From contig CAVYTS010000029.1 of NCBI GenBank assembly GCA_963771305.1, positions 16,266 to 80,265 on the forward strand: 64,000 nt of DNA. The letters are read 5' to 3'. The translations under genes were made by a program, and so were the position numbers. The notes below the pieces were generated by a model. The model saw only the letters and a program-made list of their open reading frames with translations. It did not search any database and was not told the origin of the DNA. This document shows positions 37,169-46,861 of the stretch, one piece after another (the stretch's first letter is position 1; each line of letters starts with the position of its first letter). This stretch comes from CAJCIT01 sp963771305 (GTDB lineage Bacteria; Acidobacteriota; Terriglobia; Bryobacterales; Bryobacteraceae).

Positions 37169-38590
37169 ATGCAGAAAAATGACATCTTTTCTTGTCTTAT
37201 CGTCCCTGGGTGCCTTGCGGCGCTCATGTCCCGTCGCCACGCACGCGTCTCGATCTTTCGGGCAGCGCAGTGGACCGCACTATTGGGGGCCGTCGCGCTG
37301 CTGGCGCGGGCGCAGGAATCGAGTATTCCTGTGCTGACACTGGACGATGCCGTTCAGCAAGCGGTTACTAACAACAGCGCCCTGAAGACCGCCAGCCTGG
37401 AGACACTAAGGGCGACTGACGATCTGGCCGCGGCCAAAACGAAGCGCTTCGCCAACACACAGGTGATTGCGTTCGGCGCGCAATTGCTAACCAAGCCCTC
37501 GGTCACGTTTCCACAAGGTTCGCTCGGTGTGTACCCCTCGGTCGGTCCAATTCCGGCGACCGATCAAAAGATTGACGTCGCGCGCAAACCAGTGGCTGGA
37601 GTGTTTGCCTCTGTTCTCCAGCCACTCTCAACGCAGTATCGCTTGCATCTACAATTGACGGCGTTGAAGTTTGGCGTGGAGGCGACAAAGCAAGACCACG
37701 CGGCAACACGTTTGGATGTCATCGACCGTGTCCGTCAGGCCTATTACGCGGTTGTGGAAGCGCAAAGCGCGCTGGACAGCCTGGAGGCATCGCTTCCGTT
37801 TTACGAAGAGACGAAGCACTTGGCCGGAGTGAACCTCCGGAGAGAAACGATTCTCGAATCCGACCTGTTGGGTGCGGATGCACAGCTTCTAAAAACGCAG
37901 AACGCGATTAGCGATGCGAAGGACCAGGTGTCGTCCGTCAGCGAGAAACTGAACGACCTGATGGGCCGCGACATACATACGGCGTTTCGTGTTACGGAGA
38001 TCGGTGCCGAGGATAGCAAAGTGGAAGCGCCGGCGGCGCTGGAAGAACAAGCTCTCAAGAACCGGCCCGACCTCAAGAAAGCGGAGTTGCTGGTCCACCA
38101 GGCAGATTATGACGCTCGGGCAAAGAAAGCCGAGTACATCCCGGACGTAAGCCTGGCATTCAATTACGCTACCACCGGGAATTTCAGCCCCGCTTTGCCG
38201 AGCAATATCACCTTCGCGGGTTTACAACTTAATTGGGAGCCCTGGGACTGGGGACGCAAGCGACAAGAATACGCAGCAAAACGAGTGAAAGAAGAGCAAG
38301 CGAAAGTTGCTGTGAGCGCTACCGAGCGCGGGATTCTCATCGAGGTGAGAAACGCGTGGCGCCAATTGGAAAATACCCAGCGCGCCCTGCAGTTGAGCGA
38401 TGCAACCGAACGAACCGCGCGGCAGAAGCTCAAGGAAGTTCAAGAGCAGTTCAAGCGCGAAGCGGCATTGAGCAGCAATCTATTTTCCGCACAGTCGGAT
38501 CTGGCCTCGGCCGACAGCCGGCAGCAGCAAGCTCTGGCAGCATTTTGGCAAGCCAGGGCGAACTTAAAGAAAGCGATTGGAGAAGAATAA
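37169..38590 (+). CDS. TolC-family outer-membrane efflux channel
   Basis: 473-aa outer-membrane factor. A signal peptide precedes LTLDDAVQQAVTNNSALK, the opening OEP helix of the family, at about residue 55. Two OEP repeats of long helices follow, with LEQASLNRPDL-type text as ALEEQALKNRPDLKKAEL and the C-terminal half starting VSLAFNYATTGNFSPALP. It should form the trimeric exit duct for the RND pump encoded downstream. The ATG at 37169 puts 18 residues before a second Met (37226) that gives a cleaner signal peptide, so the true start may be 37226. The stop overlaps the next ATG by one base. Confidence 0.9.
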   Translation: MQKNDIFSCLIVPGCLAALMSRRHARVSIFRAAQWTALLGAVALLARAQESSIPVLTLDDAVQQAVTNNSALKTASLETLRATDDLAAAKTKRFANTQVIAFGAQLLTKPSVTFPQGSLGVYPSVGPIPATDQKIDVARKPVAGVFASVLQPLSTQYRLHLQLTALKFGVEATKQDHAATRLDVIDRVRQAYYAVVEAQSALDSLEASLPFYEETKHLAGVNLRRETILESDLLGADAQLLKTQNAISDAKDQVSSVSEKLNDLMGRDIHTAFRVTEIGAEDSKVEAPAALEEQALKNRPDLKKAELLVHQADYDARAKKAEYIPDVSLAFNYATTGNFSPALPSNITFAGLQLNWEPWDWGRKRQEYAAKRVKEEQAKVAVSATERGILIEVRNAWRQLENTQRALQLSDATERTARQKLKEVQEQFKREAALSSNLFSAQSDLASADSRQQQALAAFWQARANLKKAIGEE

Positions 38591-39786
38591 TGCGTGTTTT
38601 ACCGTTGATGTTCAGTTTTACGGCCGTTCTCATTCTGACCGGCTGTCGCAAGGAAAAGCCAGTTGGGCCGGAGCCCGTTCCGGTGAGAGCGGAGATGGTT
38701 TCCACCCAGGAAATCCGGCCAGCCTGGCGTTACTCCGGCGAGATTCGTCCGGATACGGAAGTGCAGCTGGCATTCAAGGAACCGGGGTACATCGCCGCTC
38801 TCCACCAGGTGCGAGGCGCCGATGGACGTCTGCGCGAGATACAAGTGGGCGACGAGATTTCTTCCGGCGCGGTGTTGGCGCACTTGCGCCGCTCCGACTA
38901 CGAGGCGACGCTTAATGTCGCGGTGGGCCAGGAGCAATCAACGCAAGGTGCGCTCCTGGTCTCGCAAGCCCAACTCGATCAGACCAAAGCCGACCAGACA
39001 AAGGCAGATCAGGACTTTGAGCGTGCCCAGGCGCTGTATGCAGCGAAGGCGCTGACTCGTCCGGATTATGACGCGGCTGTGGCGCATCATGATTCCGCGA
39101 CCGCCAACGTACAAGCTGCCGCCCGGCAAATTGAGGCGCGTCAGGGTCAGTTACATGCGGCACAAGCGCAAATCGCCTCGGCGAGAATCGGCGTGGGTGA
39201 TACGAACCTGGTCGCTCCTATGCCCGGCGTGATCGTCGAAAAGAATGTTGAACGCGGCAGCCTGGTGGCGGCGGGTACAAGTGCCTTCACGCTCGACGAC
39301 ACGCGCGTGGTGAAGGTAAATTTTGGCGTTCCCGACAGCATGCTCGCGCACTTCAAAATGGGAGCTCCGGCTCCGGTTGAAGTCGAGGCTTTGGGGCGAA
39401 CCTTTACTGGCCGAATCACGGAGATCGCCGCCTCCGCCAATCGTGAATCACGCGTTTTCAATATCGAAGTCACTCTGCCGAACGCGGATCGATCGCTCAG
39501 AGTCGGGATGATCGCCAGTGTCCGCATTGATCAGGCGAATCCGCAGCCGGTTCCTGTAGTGCCGTTGACGGCGCTCATCACGCCGGGATCGGGATCGAAC
39601 AGTTATTCGGTTTTCACGATTCAACAACGCGGCGGGAAACAGTTTGCCGAGTTAAAGAGCGTCCGGATTGGAGAAGCCGTCGGCAAGTCGGTGGTGATTA
39701 ACGAAGGCCTCTTAGCGGGAGAACGCATCATCGTAAACCGGACCAATCAGTTGAGCGATGGAAGTCTTGTCCGGATGGTCGAGTAG
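38590..39786 (+). CDS. RND efflux periplasmic adaptor (MFP) lipoprotein
   Basis: 398-aa adaptor protein. The signal peptide ends in the lipobox LILTGC (Cys about residue 19), so it is lipid-anchored to the inner membrane. A barrel-sandwich/lipoyl domain is split by a long alpha-hairpin (about 95-190, rich in Gln and Ala with repeated QTKADQTKADQ). A beta-barrel domain (VKVNFGVPDSMLAHFKMG, IAASANRESRVFNIEV) and a membrane-proximal domain follow. The start codon shares one A with the TolC stop codon (TAATG). It couples the RND pump to the TolC channel. Confidence 0.93.
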   Translation: MRVLPLMFSFTAVLILTGCRKEKPVGPEPVPVRAEMVSTQEIRPAWRYSGEIRPDTEVQLAFKEPGYIAALHQVRGADGRLREIQVGDEISSGAVLAHLRRSDYEATLNVAVGQEQSTQGALLVSQAQLDQTKADQTKADQDFERAQALYAAKALTRPDYDAAVAHHDSATANVQAAARQIEARQGQLHAAQAQIASARIGVGDTNLVAPMPGVIVEKNVERGSLVAAGTSAFTLDDTRVVKVNFGVPDSMLAHFKMGAPAPVEVEALGRTFTGRITEIAASANRESRVFNIEVTLPNADRSLRVGMIASVRIDQANPQPVPVVPLTALITPGSGSNSYSVFTIQQRGGKQFAELKSVRIGEAVGKSVVINEGLLAGERIIVNRTNQLSDGSLVRMVE

Positions 39787-39797
39787 GAGACACGGGA

Positions 39798-42700
39798 ATG
39801 TCGCATACAGAGAGCAATCAGTCCACTCGGAACACGCGTAACCTTGCGCGCTTCTTTACAGAGCAACGACACATCGCCTGGGTTTCACTCGGAGCTGTGA
39901 TGCTGTGGGGAGTCTACGGATTGCACAACATGCCGCAGCGCAAGGACCCGGATATTCCTGTGCGCCAGGCGATGATTATCGTTCCGTGGCAAGGAACCTC
40001 CGCCGAAGAGGTGGAGCAGCTGGTAACCAAGAAGTTAGAGCAGGCCATCGCGTTGAATCAGTGGGTGACGGAAATCAAGAGCGCTTCCAGAACGGGCTCA
40101 GCCATGATTCAATTCGAACTGGCGGAGAAAGGAGGGTATGACCGGGACAAGGAATTGGACGACGTAAAGATCAGATTGGATGCCATCCACGATCTTCCGT
40201 CGGGCGCCGGTCCTATTCTCTATATCAAGGATTTTGGCGATACTTCGGCGTTGATGCTTACCGTCGCGAGCCCCCCAGCTGATCAAGCGCAGGTTGCGTC
40301 GGTGAGCAAACTGGTTGAGACGCGCATCCGTGAAGTTCGTAGCGGCCTTACGCCTGGCAAACAGCCCCGGTATTCGGTGGTGGTCGTTTACCCGAAGTCT
40401 ATGGACTCTGTCGAAGTAGATCGGGAAATGTCGTGGGGAGCTACAGAGTTAGTCAGTCAGCAGGTCGTTTCGGATGTGAAGCTGTTCTCAGGAGCGGGCT
40501 TCGCGGGTGCGGACTTCGCCACCAGCCTAAGCAGTGCTGATGTGCCAGCCGCAGTGAGAAAATTGATCAGCGACAAACTTCAACCGGACGAGTTCCATCC
40601 CGATGCCTGGCAGCCTGCCATTATCGGCGACCCGGCAACAACCGCTTCGGCGCTGCAGGCTGCAGCGGGTGACAAGTACACATATCGCGACCTCGACGAC
40701 TTCACCGACACCATCCAGAGAAGCCTCAAAACTCTGCCGATCGTGTCGAAGGTGGAACGGTCTGGAGTGTTACCCGAGAAAGTATTTCTCAACTTTTCTC
40801 AGGAACGCCTTGCGCAGTACAAGCTAAAGCCGGCGGACCTTTCGAAACTCCTCCAGGCGCGAAACCTTCCCGATTCCGGGCAGCCACTAAACGCGCGGGG
40901 ACGCACAATCGGTATCAATACAACCGGCGAGTTCAAGAGCCCGGATGACTTGCGAAATGTGATCATCGGCTCCTCGCCGAGCGGGACACCGCTGTACCTG
41001 CGCGATCTGGTGAATGTCGACAGAGGTTATGACAGCCCACCAACGTATCTGAACACCTTCACGCGCCGCGACGAAAACGGCAGGTGGATCGCCACGCGCG
41101 CAATTACGCTCTCCATTCAGATGCGGAAAGGCGAACAGATTGGCGTCTTTGGAGCGATGGTGGACGCGAACCTGCAGAACATCCGGAAGTCCCTGCCGGG
41201 CGATTTGGTGCTGGCCAGAACCTCAGACCAGCCGTTACAAGTGCACGACAAGATCGAACTCTTCACTCACAGTTTGATTGAAGCGGTGGTCCTAGTCGTT
41301 CTTGTGGCTCTGATCGGCTTTTGGAGCTGGCGCACTGCCGTTTTGGTGGCGGCGGCAATGCCCATCACACTCGCGATCACATTTGGCGTGATGAACACGC
41401 TTGGGATCGACCTGCAACAGGTCTCCATTGCCTCGCTGATCATCGCGCTGGGGCTTCTGGTGGACGTGCCGGTTGTGTCGGGCGACGCCATTGTGCGTCA
41501 ACTGGGCGAGGGCGAGCCGAGAGCCGTGGCAGCGTGGCGGGGGCCAACCAAGCTTTTTAAGGTGATGGCGTTCGCGACCATCACGAACATCGCCTCATAC
41601 CTGCCGTTCCTGTTGTTGTCTGGGGATACAGGCAAGTTTCTATACAGCCTGCCCATCGTGATCAGCTGCTCGCTGCTGGCAGCGCTGCTCGTGTCAGTGA
41701 CCTTTGTCCCGTTGATCAGTTCTTTCCTGCTGACGAGTAGGTTGGAAACTCCTATCGAGGAACGGCGGAAGCATGGCTTCACCGGTTGGTATTTCCGGAC
41801 GTCGAAGAAGGCGATCGAGCACAGGAAGCTATGTCTGGTATCTTCGCTCTCTCTGCTGGTGGTGGGTGGTCTTGTATTCTCCACACTGAAACCACAGTTC
41901 TTTCCTAAGGACCTTCAGTATTTCTCCTATATCGACGTGTGGTTGCCCGAAGATTCTCCGTTAAGTGCAACGCGCGAAGTCACTCGACAGGTGGAATCGA
42001 TTGTGCAACGGGTTTCCGACGACTACGGTAAATCCCACCCCGAGCATGGCCATCCGAAAGAGGTCTTGCTGTCGATGACGGCTTTTCAGGGCGGCGGCGG
42101 CCCCCGGTTCTGGACCAGCGCCACGCCAGAGGATAGACAAACCAACTACGCCGAAGTGATTCTGCGAACCAAAGACCCACGCGACACGACACCGCTGCTG
42201 GCACGTTTGCAACCGGAGTTTGACGCGCAAATCCCTGGAGCGATCATCGATACTCGGAGCCTCGAAACCGGCAAGCCGATTGGCGTCCCGGTTCAGGTCA
42301 GAGTTTCCGGAGAGGACTTGCGCGTACTGCAAGCGGAGGCTGAGAAACTGAAACGGATCTTCCGCGAGATCCCGATTGCGGCAAGAGTGCGAGACGATTG
42401 GGGCGAGCCGACGGCCAAGGCGATGGTGCACGTCGACGTGGACCGGGCCAACCTCGCGCGCATTACCAATGCCGACGTTTCAGAATCGATCAGGGCTGGC
42501 CTCTATGGAGTCACGTCCGGAGTGCTGAGAGAGGGCGACAAACAGATCCCGATCGTGGGACGTTTGCGAATGGAGGAACGGTCGCAGCTCTCAGACCTGC
42601 ACAGCTTGTATATCTTCTCGAACCAAGGCGCGCCACCAGTTCCGCTCGAGCAAGCGGCAACGATTTCCTTGCAGTTCGAGAGACCCAAGATCCGGCGCTT

Positions 42701-43514
42701 CGATCAGTACCGCACAGTCACCGTACAGTGCTGGCCGGCTGAAGGGCATTTGCCTTCGGAGGTGGTCTCGGCGGCGATGCCGAAGTTGCAGGCATTTCAG
42801 AAGCAGCTCCCTAGCGGATTCACGTTCCGTTTTGCCGGCGAATACAAAGAGCAGGTGAGCGGCTTCCAGGACCTTACGTCGGTACTGGCCATTTGCGTAT
42901 TCTCGCTGTATCTGGCGCTGCTAGCGCAGTTCAGGCATGCGGTAAAGCCGCTGATTGTTTTTGCGGCCATTCCTTACGGTGCTGTCGGGGCCTTCATATC
43001 GCTGGCCATTATGGGGCAGCCATTCGGGTTTATGGCGTTTCTCGGTGTCATCAGCCTGATTGGCGTCATTGTAAGTCACATCATCGTACTCTTTGAATTT
43101 ATCGAGGAACGAAGAGAAGCAGGCGAGGAGTTGGAAGTGGCTCTGGCCGACGCCGGCATTCTGCGCTTGCGACCGGTGATGATTACGGTCTTGGCCACGG
43201 TGATTGCGCTATTCCCGCTTGCGGCGCATGGCGGCCCCCTCTGGGAGCCGCTTTGCTACGCCCAGATCGGCGGCTTGACCATCGCCACGTTCGTGACGCT
43301 TGGCCTGGTTCCGGTTCTTTACTCCTTTGTCGTGCTCGACCTGAAGCTGATTCGGTGGAAGGACGAAGAGAATACGTCTGCAGCCGGCGCCGAAGCCGCC
43401 GCGTCCGTCCCTGGCACCCATCTGCCAGATCCATTGATCATCCGCAGTTCGCATACGCCCTCGCTCAACTACGCGTCATGCGATGCCAACACAGGTATAA
43501 GGAAGCCTGACTGA
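39798..43514 (+). CDS. RND efflux transporter permease with altered proton relay
   Basis: 1238-aa inner-membrane pump, longer than the usual 1020-1060 aa. The N-terminal TM1 and porter start (FFTEQRHIAWVSLGAVMLWGV, MPQRKDPDIPVR) are followed by an enlarged porter region. TM4 reads ALGLLVDVPVV where AcrB has GLLVDDAIV. The first Asp (about residue 556) is kept and the second is Val. In TM10 the proton-relay Lys is replaced (GVIVSHIIVLFEF, about residue 1092). The C-terminal TM12 and a short hydrophilic tail follow. The protein belongs to a TetR-TolC-MFP operon, so it is a tripartite exporter. The substrate is unknown. No frameshift was seen. Confidence 0.92.
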   Translation: MSHTESNQSTRNTRNLARFFTEQRHIAWVSLGAVMLWGVYGLHNMPQRKDPDIPVRQAMIIVPWQGTSAEEVEQLVTKKLEQAIALNQWVTEIKSASRTGSAMIQFELAEKGGYDRDKELDDVKIRLDAIHDLPSGAGPILYIKDFGDTSALMLTVASPPADQAQVASVSKLVETRIREVRSGLTPGKQPRYSVVVVYPKSMDSVEVDREMSWGATELVSQQVVSDVKLFSGAGFAGADFATSLSSADVPAAVRKLISDKLQPDEFHPDAWQPAIIGDPATTASALQAAAGDKYTYRDLDDFTDTIQRSLKTLPIVSKVERSGVLPEKVFLNFSQERLAQYKLKPADLSKLLQARNLPDSGQPLNARGRTIGINTTGEFKSPDDLRNVIIGSSPSGTPLYLRDLVNVDRGYDSPPTYLNTFTRRDENGRWIATRAITLSIQMRKGEQIGVFGAMVDANLQNIRKSLPGDLVLARTSDQPLQVHDKIELFTHSLIEAVVLVVLVALIGFWSWRTAVLVAAAMPITLAITFGVMNTLGIDLQQVSIASLIIALGLLVDVPVVSGDAIVRQLGEGEPRAVAAWRGPTKLFKVMAFATITNIASYLPFLLLSGDTGKFLYSLPIVISCSLLAALLVSVTFVPLISSFLLTSRLETPIEERRKHGFTGWYFRTSKKAIEHRKLCLVSSLSLLVVGGLVFSTLKPQFFPKDLQYFSYIDVWLPEDSPLSATREVTRQVESIVQRVSDDYGKSHPEHGHPKEVLLSMTAFQGGGGPRFWTSATPEDRQTNYAEVILRTKDPRDTTPLLARLQPEFDAQIPGAIIDTRSLETGKPIGVPVQVRVSGEDLRVLQAEAEKLKRIFREIPIAARVRDDWGEPTAKAMVHVDVDRANLARITNADVSESIRAGLYGVTSGVLREGDKQIPIVGRLRMEERSQLSDLHSLYIFSNQGAPPVPLEQAATISLQFERPKIRRFDQYRTVTVQCWPAEGHLPSEVVSAAMPKLQAFQKQLPSGFTFRFAGEYKEQVSGFQDLTSVLAICVFSLYLALLAQFRHAVKPLIVFAAIPYGAVGAFISLAIMGQPFGFMAFLGVISLIGVIVSHIIVLFEFIEERREAGEELEVALADAGILRLRPVMITVLATVIALFPLAAHGGPLWEPLCYAQIGGLTIATFVTLGLVPVLYSFVVLDLKLIRWKDEENTSAAGAEAAASVPGTHLPDPLIIRSSHTPSLNYASCDANTGIRKPD

Positions 43515-43515
43515 A

Positions 43516-45030
43516 ATGACCCCGACGATGACGCTGAAAAACGACATCACGAAGCCGAGCAGCTTGGATTCTACCCGACCGCCGCACGTCAAGGCGGCTC
43601 TTGGCGGCCTGAAACAAGCGGAGCAACAAGCTAGTTTCGACGAGCGAACGATCGATTCCAAAATTGAGTTGCCGTCCTTTCGAGTAGCAGAACTACGCAG
43701 CGAATACGCGCGTGTCACGGCGCTTTTGAGTGTTTTCGCGGGTTTGCTTGCAACGCTGGTTTTGAGCCGCGGCATTATGTCGCTGATGCAAGAGCACCGC
43801 GGCGCGGCTTGGCCGTTTGCCGTGCTATTGGCCGCGATGACGGCTTACGAGGTCGTGTGGCTGAGATTTGTCAAGCGCGCCGTTGGATCCGACCGCGAGA
43901 TTTCAACGGCAACTTGGACAGGAAGCACCTTCATAGAATCGCTTCTGCCAACAATCGCGGTGTTCTTGCAATTCTATACAGTTTTTCCGGGTCCTGGCCG
44001 GGCACTGACATCTCCGGTTGTGCTGGCGTATTTCATTTTCATAGTTCTGTCTACACTGCACCTCAGCCCTCAGCTCTCCCGGTTAACTGGCGTTTTCGCC
44101 GCTACTGGCTATGCCGCGGTTTCAATCTACGCTTTTCTGCTGGTTCCCGAAGCAGTCTCAAGCGACACGCTTTGGGATTACACTATTTCCTTTTCATACT
44201 CTGCTTTTATGCTCATCGGAGGATTTGCGGCAGGCTCAGTGGCGGCCCAGATCCGAGCGCACGTCATCGTCGCTCTCGATGAGGCCCGGGGCCTGGCGAA
44301 ATTGGAGCAGGACCTTAGCCTCGCGCGCACCATCCAGCAAGGGCTGCTCCCGAAGGAGTCGCCAAAGATCGACGGCTTCGATATTGGCGGGTGGAACAAG
44401 CCGGCTGATGAAACCGGCGGAGACTATTTCGACTGGCAACAGCTACCCGATGGACGTCTCGCCGTCACGATTGCCGACGTAACAGGTCATGGAATCGGAC
44501 CCGCGATTGGCATGGCCGGCTGCCGTGCATACGCGCGCGCCGGATTCGCCACTGGAACGGATCTTAGCCGTTTCTTAAGCCATCTAAATCAGCTCCTTAA
44601 TGATGACCTGCCACCAGACAAGTTCGTCACGTTGGTAGCCGGACTGCTGAATCCTAAGGAAGCGACTCTCGACTTAATCTCGGCCGGTCATGGGCCGCTG
44701 CTTTTCTATTCATCGCAAGAAGATCGGTTCAGTAGGCACGACGCTCAGGGTCCTCCCTTGGGTATCTTTCCGGGGTGCCCCTATGCTGGCCCTCACACAT
44801 TGAACTTCATGCCCGGCGATATTCTCATGCTGGTCACTGACGGATTCGTTGAATGGGCGAACGCAGGTGGCGAAGAGTTTGGCCCACAGCGAATCGAGGA
44901 GGTGATCCGCAGGTGCCGCGATATGTCTTCGGAAAGAATCATCCTCGAACTGTACTCCGCGGTCGTGAGGTTCGTCGGATCCACGCCGCAGCTCGATGAC
45001 CTCACCGCCCTGGTCGTGAAGCGTGTATAG
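43516..45030 (+). CDS. Membrane-bound SpoIIE/RsbU-type PP2C serine phosphatase
   Basis: 504-aa protein. After a 60-residue cytoplasmic start, six or seven hydrophobic segments (about residues 65-245) anchor it. A short linker helix (LEQDLSLARTIQQGLLP, about 262-285) leads to a SpoIIE-type phosphatase domain (about 290-504). Metal-binding motifs are ETGGDYFDW, VTIADVTGHGIGPAI, ISAGHGPLL and DILMLVTDGFVEW, with LDDLTALVV near the end. Such phosphatases dephosphorylate STAS anti-anti-sigma factors. Two STAS genes and a broken RsbW-like kinase gene lie 2.6-4 kb downstream. The start is 2 nt after the RND stop, so it is probably co-transcribed with the pump. Confidence 0.9.
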   Translation: MTPTMTLKNDITKPSSLDSTRPPHVKAALGGLKQAEQQASFDERTIDSKIELPSFRVAELRSEYARVTALLSVFAGLLATLVLSRGIMSLMQEHRGAAWPFAVLLAAMTAYEVVWLRFVKRAVGSDREISTATWTGSTFIESLLPTIAVFLQFYTVFPGPGRALTSPVVLAYFIFIVLSTLHLSPQLSRLTGVFAATGYAAVSIYAFLLVPEAVSSDTLWDYTISFSYSAFMLIGGFAAGSVAAQIRAHVIVALDEARGLAKLEQDLSLARTIQQGLLPKESPKIDGFDIGGWNKPADETGGDYFDWQQLPDGRLAVTIADVTGHGIGPAIGMAGCRAYARAGFATGTDLSRFLSHLNQLLNDDLPPDKFVTLVAGLLNPKEATLDLISAGHGPLLFYSSQEDRFSRHDAQGPPLGIFPGCPYAGPHTLNFMPGDILMLVTDGFVEWANAGGEEFGPQRIEEVIRRCRDMSSERIILELYSAVVRFVGSTPQLDDLTALVVKRV

Positions 45031-45071
45031 ACCCGTCGTAGGCGTGGAAACGTCTAGCGCTTCGGCAGCCG

Positions 45072-45089
45072 CCACGACGGAGGTCGTGG
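45072..45089. terminator. Hairpin after the phosphatase gene
   Basis: Perfect stem CCACGAC-GGAG-GTCGTGG, 41 nt past the phosphatase stop. It has a 7-bp stem and a GGAG loop but no T-run. It may end the pump operon or mask the leader of the downstream gene. Confidence 0.45.
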
Positions 45090-45187
45090 AGGACCTCAAT
45101 ATATGAACATTTTTGCTTCGACGGCAGAACAATTGGCAATAAGAGTGCAAAGTCTTTAGGTAGATCTGGATCAGGAAAGGCACATGA

Positions 45188-45748
45188 ATGATACACACAA
45201 AAGCGAGCACTGAAGAAAAGGCGGCGGCGTACGCGACAGCAGACGAGTTACGCAAAGTGTTTGCGGAACAGATGGATAATTTGCATTTGCTCGCCTTCTT
45301 ACTTACAGCTGAGGATGAGAAGGCTCAACAATGCATCGTATCGGCCATCGTAGGGTGCGGCAGCGGAACTCCGGTATTTCGACAGTGGGCCCGTGCCTGG
45401 GCTCGGCGCACAATCATCAAGAATGCCATCCGGATAGTTGCACCCCGTCCAAACCTAAGCGGCCCGACGCCAGGTCCACTGCGTTCGGGAATAGATTTTG
45501 AGGCTCAAACAAGACACGAGACTGACCCTGCCATTTTGCGATTGCTGCGGCTTGAAGATTTCGAGCGATTTGTAACTGTCATGTCTGTTTTTGAAGAGTA
45601 TTCCGACAACGACTGTTCGACATTGTTGGATTGCATGGCTCAAGACATTCGGGAGGCTCGAGAAAGAGGCTCCCAGAACATTTCTGCTCAGGAAACTTGC
45701 TCACAGAGGCGGTCTTTGAATCAGAACCCTGAAGGAGAGCCTCGCTAA
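45188..45748 (+). CDS. Sigma-70-region-2-like protein of unknown function
   Basis: 186-aa soluble protein. The N-terminal about 90 residues read like a degenerate sigma region 2: DELRKVFAEQMDNLHLLAFLLTAEDEKAQQC followed by FRQWARAWARRTIIKNAIRIV, which mimics the promoter-melting helix. The helices are quoted here as landmarks, not as a match. A region-4-like helix-turn-helix is not clear; the C-terminus is polar and probably disordered. I recall similar proteins in acidobacterial genomes as uncharacterised. Its place between a SpoIIE phosphatase and STAS genes would fit an atypical sigma or a sigma-interacting factor. The ATG at 45188 overlaps a short upstream ATG frame. Confidence 0.55.
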   Translation: MIHTKASTEEKAAAYATADELRKVFAEQMDNLHLLAFLLTAEDEKAQQCIVSAIVGCGSGTPVFRQWARAWARRTIIKNAIRIVAPRPNLSGPTPGPLRSGIDFEAQTRHETDPAILRLLRLEDFERFVTVMSVFEEYSDNDCSTLLDCMAQDIREARERGSQNISAQETCSQRRSLNQNPEGEPR

Positions 45749-45849
45749 GAAGAAGAAGGGAACGCCTCAGCAATCGGCCGCTCCAGTGCGCCGCCTTGTT
45801 GTGTTCGGGCTTTCTCAAAGGATAGTTTTCTGCACGATTGAGGAAGAAG

Positions 45850-46398
45850 ATGAGAGTAGCATTGAGGCGTTGTTGCATAGTCCTGTTCCTGTCCACAGCG
45901 ACGCTCTGGGGCGCGGTAAATCGCCAATCAGACCCGCAGCAGCGGCAGAGAGACGGCTACGCTCTTTTCATGAAATGCGAGTTTAGAAAGGCCGCGCAGG
46001 CCTTTCAGAAGGGATTGTTGGAATACCCGGACAGTGCTGTCCTGCATTACTGGCTAGGCAAGTCCTATGCGCGGCTCGCCGAGTTATCAACGTTTTCCCC
46101 TGCGAGAAATGCCCGGAAAGCGCGTGGAAGCCTTGAGCAAGCTGTCAGACTCGATCCATGCAACGAAGATTACCTACGGGAGCTATTTGACCTGTACGTC
46201 GATTTCCCAGAGTTCTTCGGCCAAGGTCTAGATCGCGCCGCGGATCTCATAGGATCCGCTGGATCCGAAGAGTCCCGGGAAGAAATGTCTATGAGACTCC
46301 AAATGGCACGCTATAACCATAGCGGCTTGGAGGGGCCGGTACGGTCCGTGACTTTGTGGACCGTGTCCGGGCTTGGCTATCTCGCGCCGCTTCCGTGA
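45850..46398 (+). CDS. Exported TPR-like protein, possibly truncated
   Basis: 182-aa protein with a signal peptide (MRVALRRCCIVLFLSTATLWGAV) and TPR-like helices (DGYALFMKCEFRKAAQAFQKGL, AVLHYWLGKSYARLAE, KARGSLEQAVRLDPCNEDYL). It resembles the N-terminal half of the TPR protein at 50745, sharing the order YWLGKxxxRxAE, ARKxRxSLEQAVxLD and the LxDLYxxxP..FGxGLDxA segment. The last 25 residues (SGLEGPVRSVTLWTVSGLG) depart from the TPR pattern, so it may be a truncated copy whose 3' end has been replaced. TPR proteins scaffold complexes. The partner is unknown. Confidence 0.6.
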   Translation: MRVALRRCCIVLFLSTATLWGAVNRQSDPQQRQRDGYALFMKCEFRKAAQAFQKGLLEYPDSAVLHYWLGKSYARLAELSTFSPARNARKARGSLEQAVRLDPCNEDYLRELFDLYVDFPEFFGQGLDRAADLIGSAGSEESREEMSMRLQMARYNHSGLEGPVRSVTLWTVSGLGYLAPLP

Positions 46399-46435
46399 GC
46401 GCCCGCACTTTGCAATTCTTCGGCCGTGCCGGCCA

Positions 46436-46655
46436 GCTTTTCGTGCCGAAGCTTGGGCATCTGCCTCGGCAGATGACGATCAGCAAGCAATCGAATAATC
46501 GCGCCGAGAAGCAAGAATAAGCCAAAGCACGGCTTGTGATCGTATCCAATGCATCACGTCACCTAGATCCTCTTCGCGGTTCGACCGACGCGCGTACCAG
46601 CGTGGACAATTAGGCGCCAAATGCCATCAAGCAGGCATGATCCAGTTCTGGCAAG
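46436..46655 (-). pseudogene. Degenerate duplicate of the STAS-gene 3' end (47540-47765)
   Basis: About 220 nt here align with 47540-47765. Shared landmarks include TCGTGCCGA, CATCTGCC, CGCGCCGAGAAGCAAGA / CACCGAGAAGCAAGA and CTTCGCGGTTCG. On the minus strand it encodes a decayed version of the STAS protein tail (LARTGSCLLDGIWRLIVHAG / VRSGSGLLAGIWRRIVSSG, then GTRVGRTAKR / GTHVGRTAKK). It is the relic of a duplicated STAS gene and its 3' flank. The TPR gene before it and the open frames over it do not explain this similarity. Confidence 0.65.
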
Positions 46656-46861
46656 ACGACATCCTGCCTGCGGCACCAACCCCGATACAGCCACTCGGCG
46701 GGCAGAGGGCTCAACACAGGCCTGTCGAGGGCCACGAACTGCGATGTCCGCGGGCCTTCCCGCAGCACATGTCCTCAGCACTTGCCGATCTCGTCAACTA
46801 GCATCAGTCGGGAACGACACCAGATCGACTACTGAATGTCGCCGGCGGCAAAAGGGCATCT

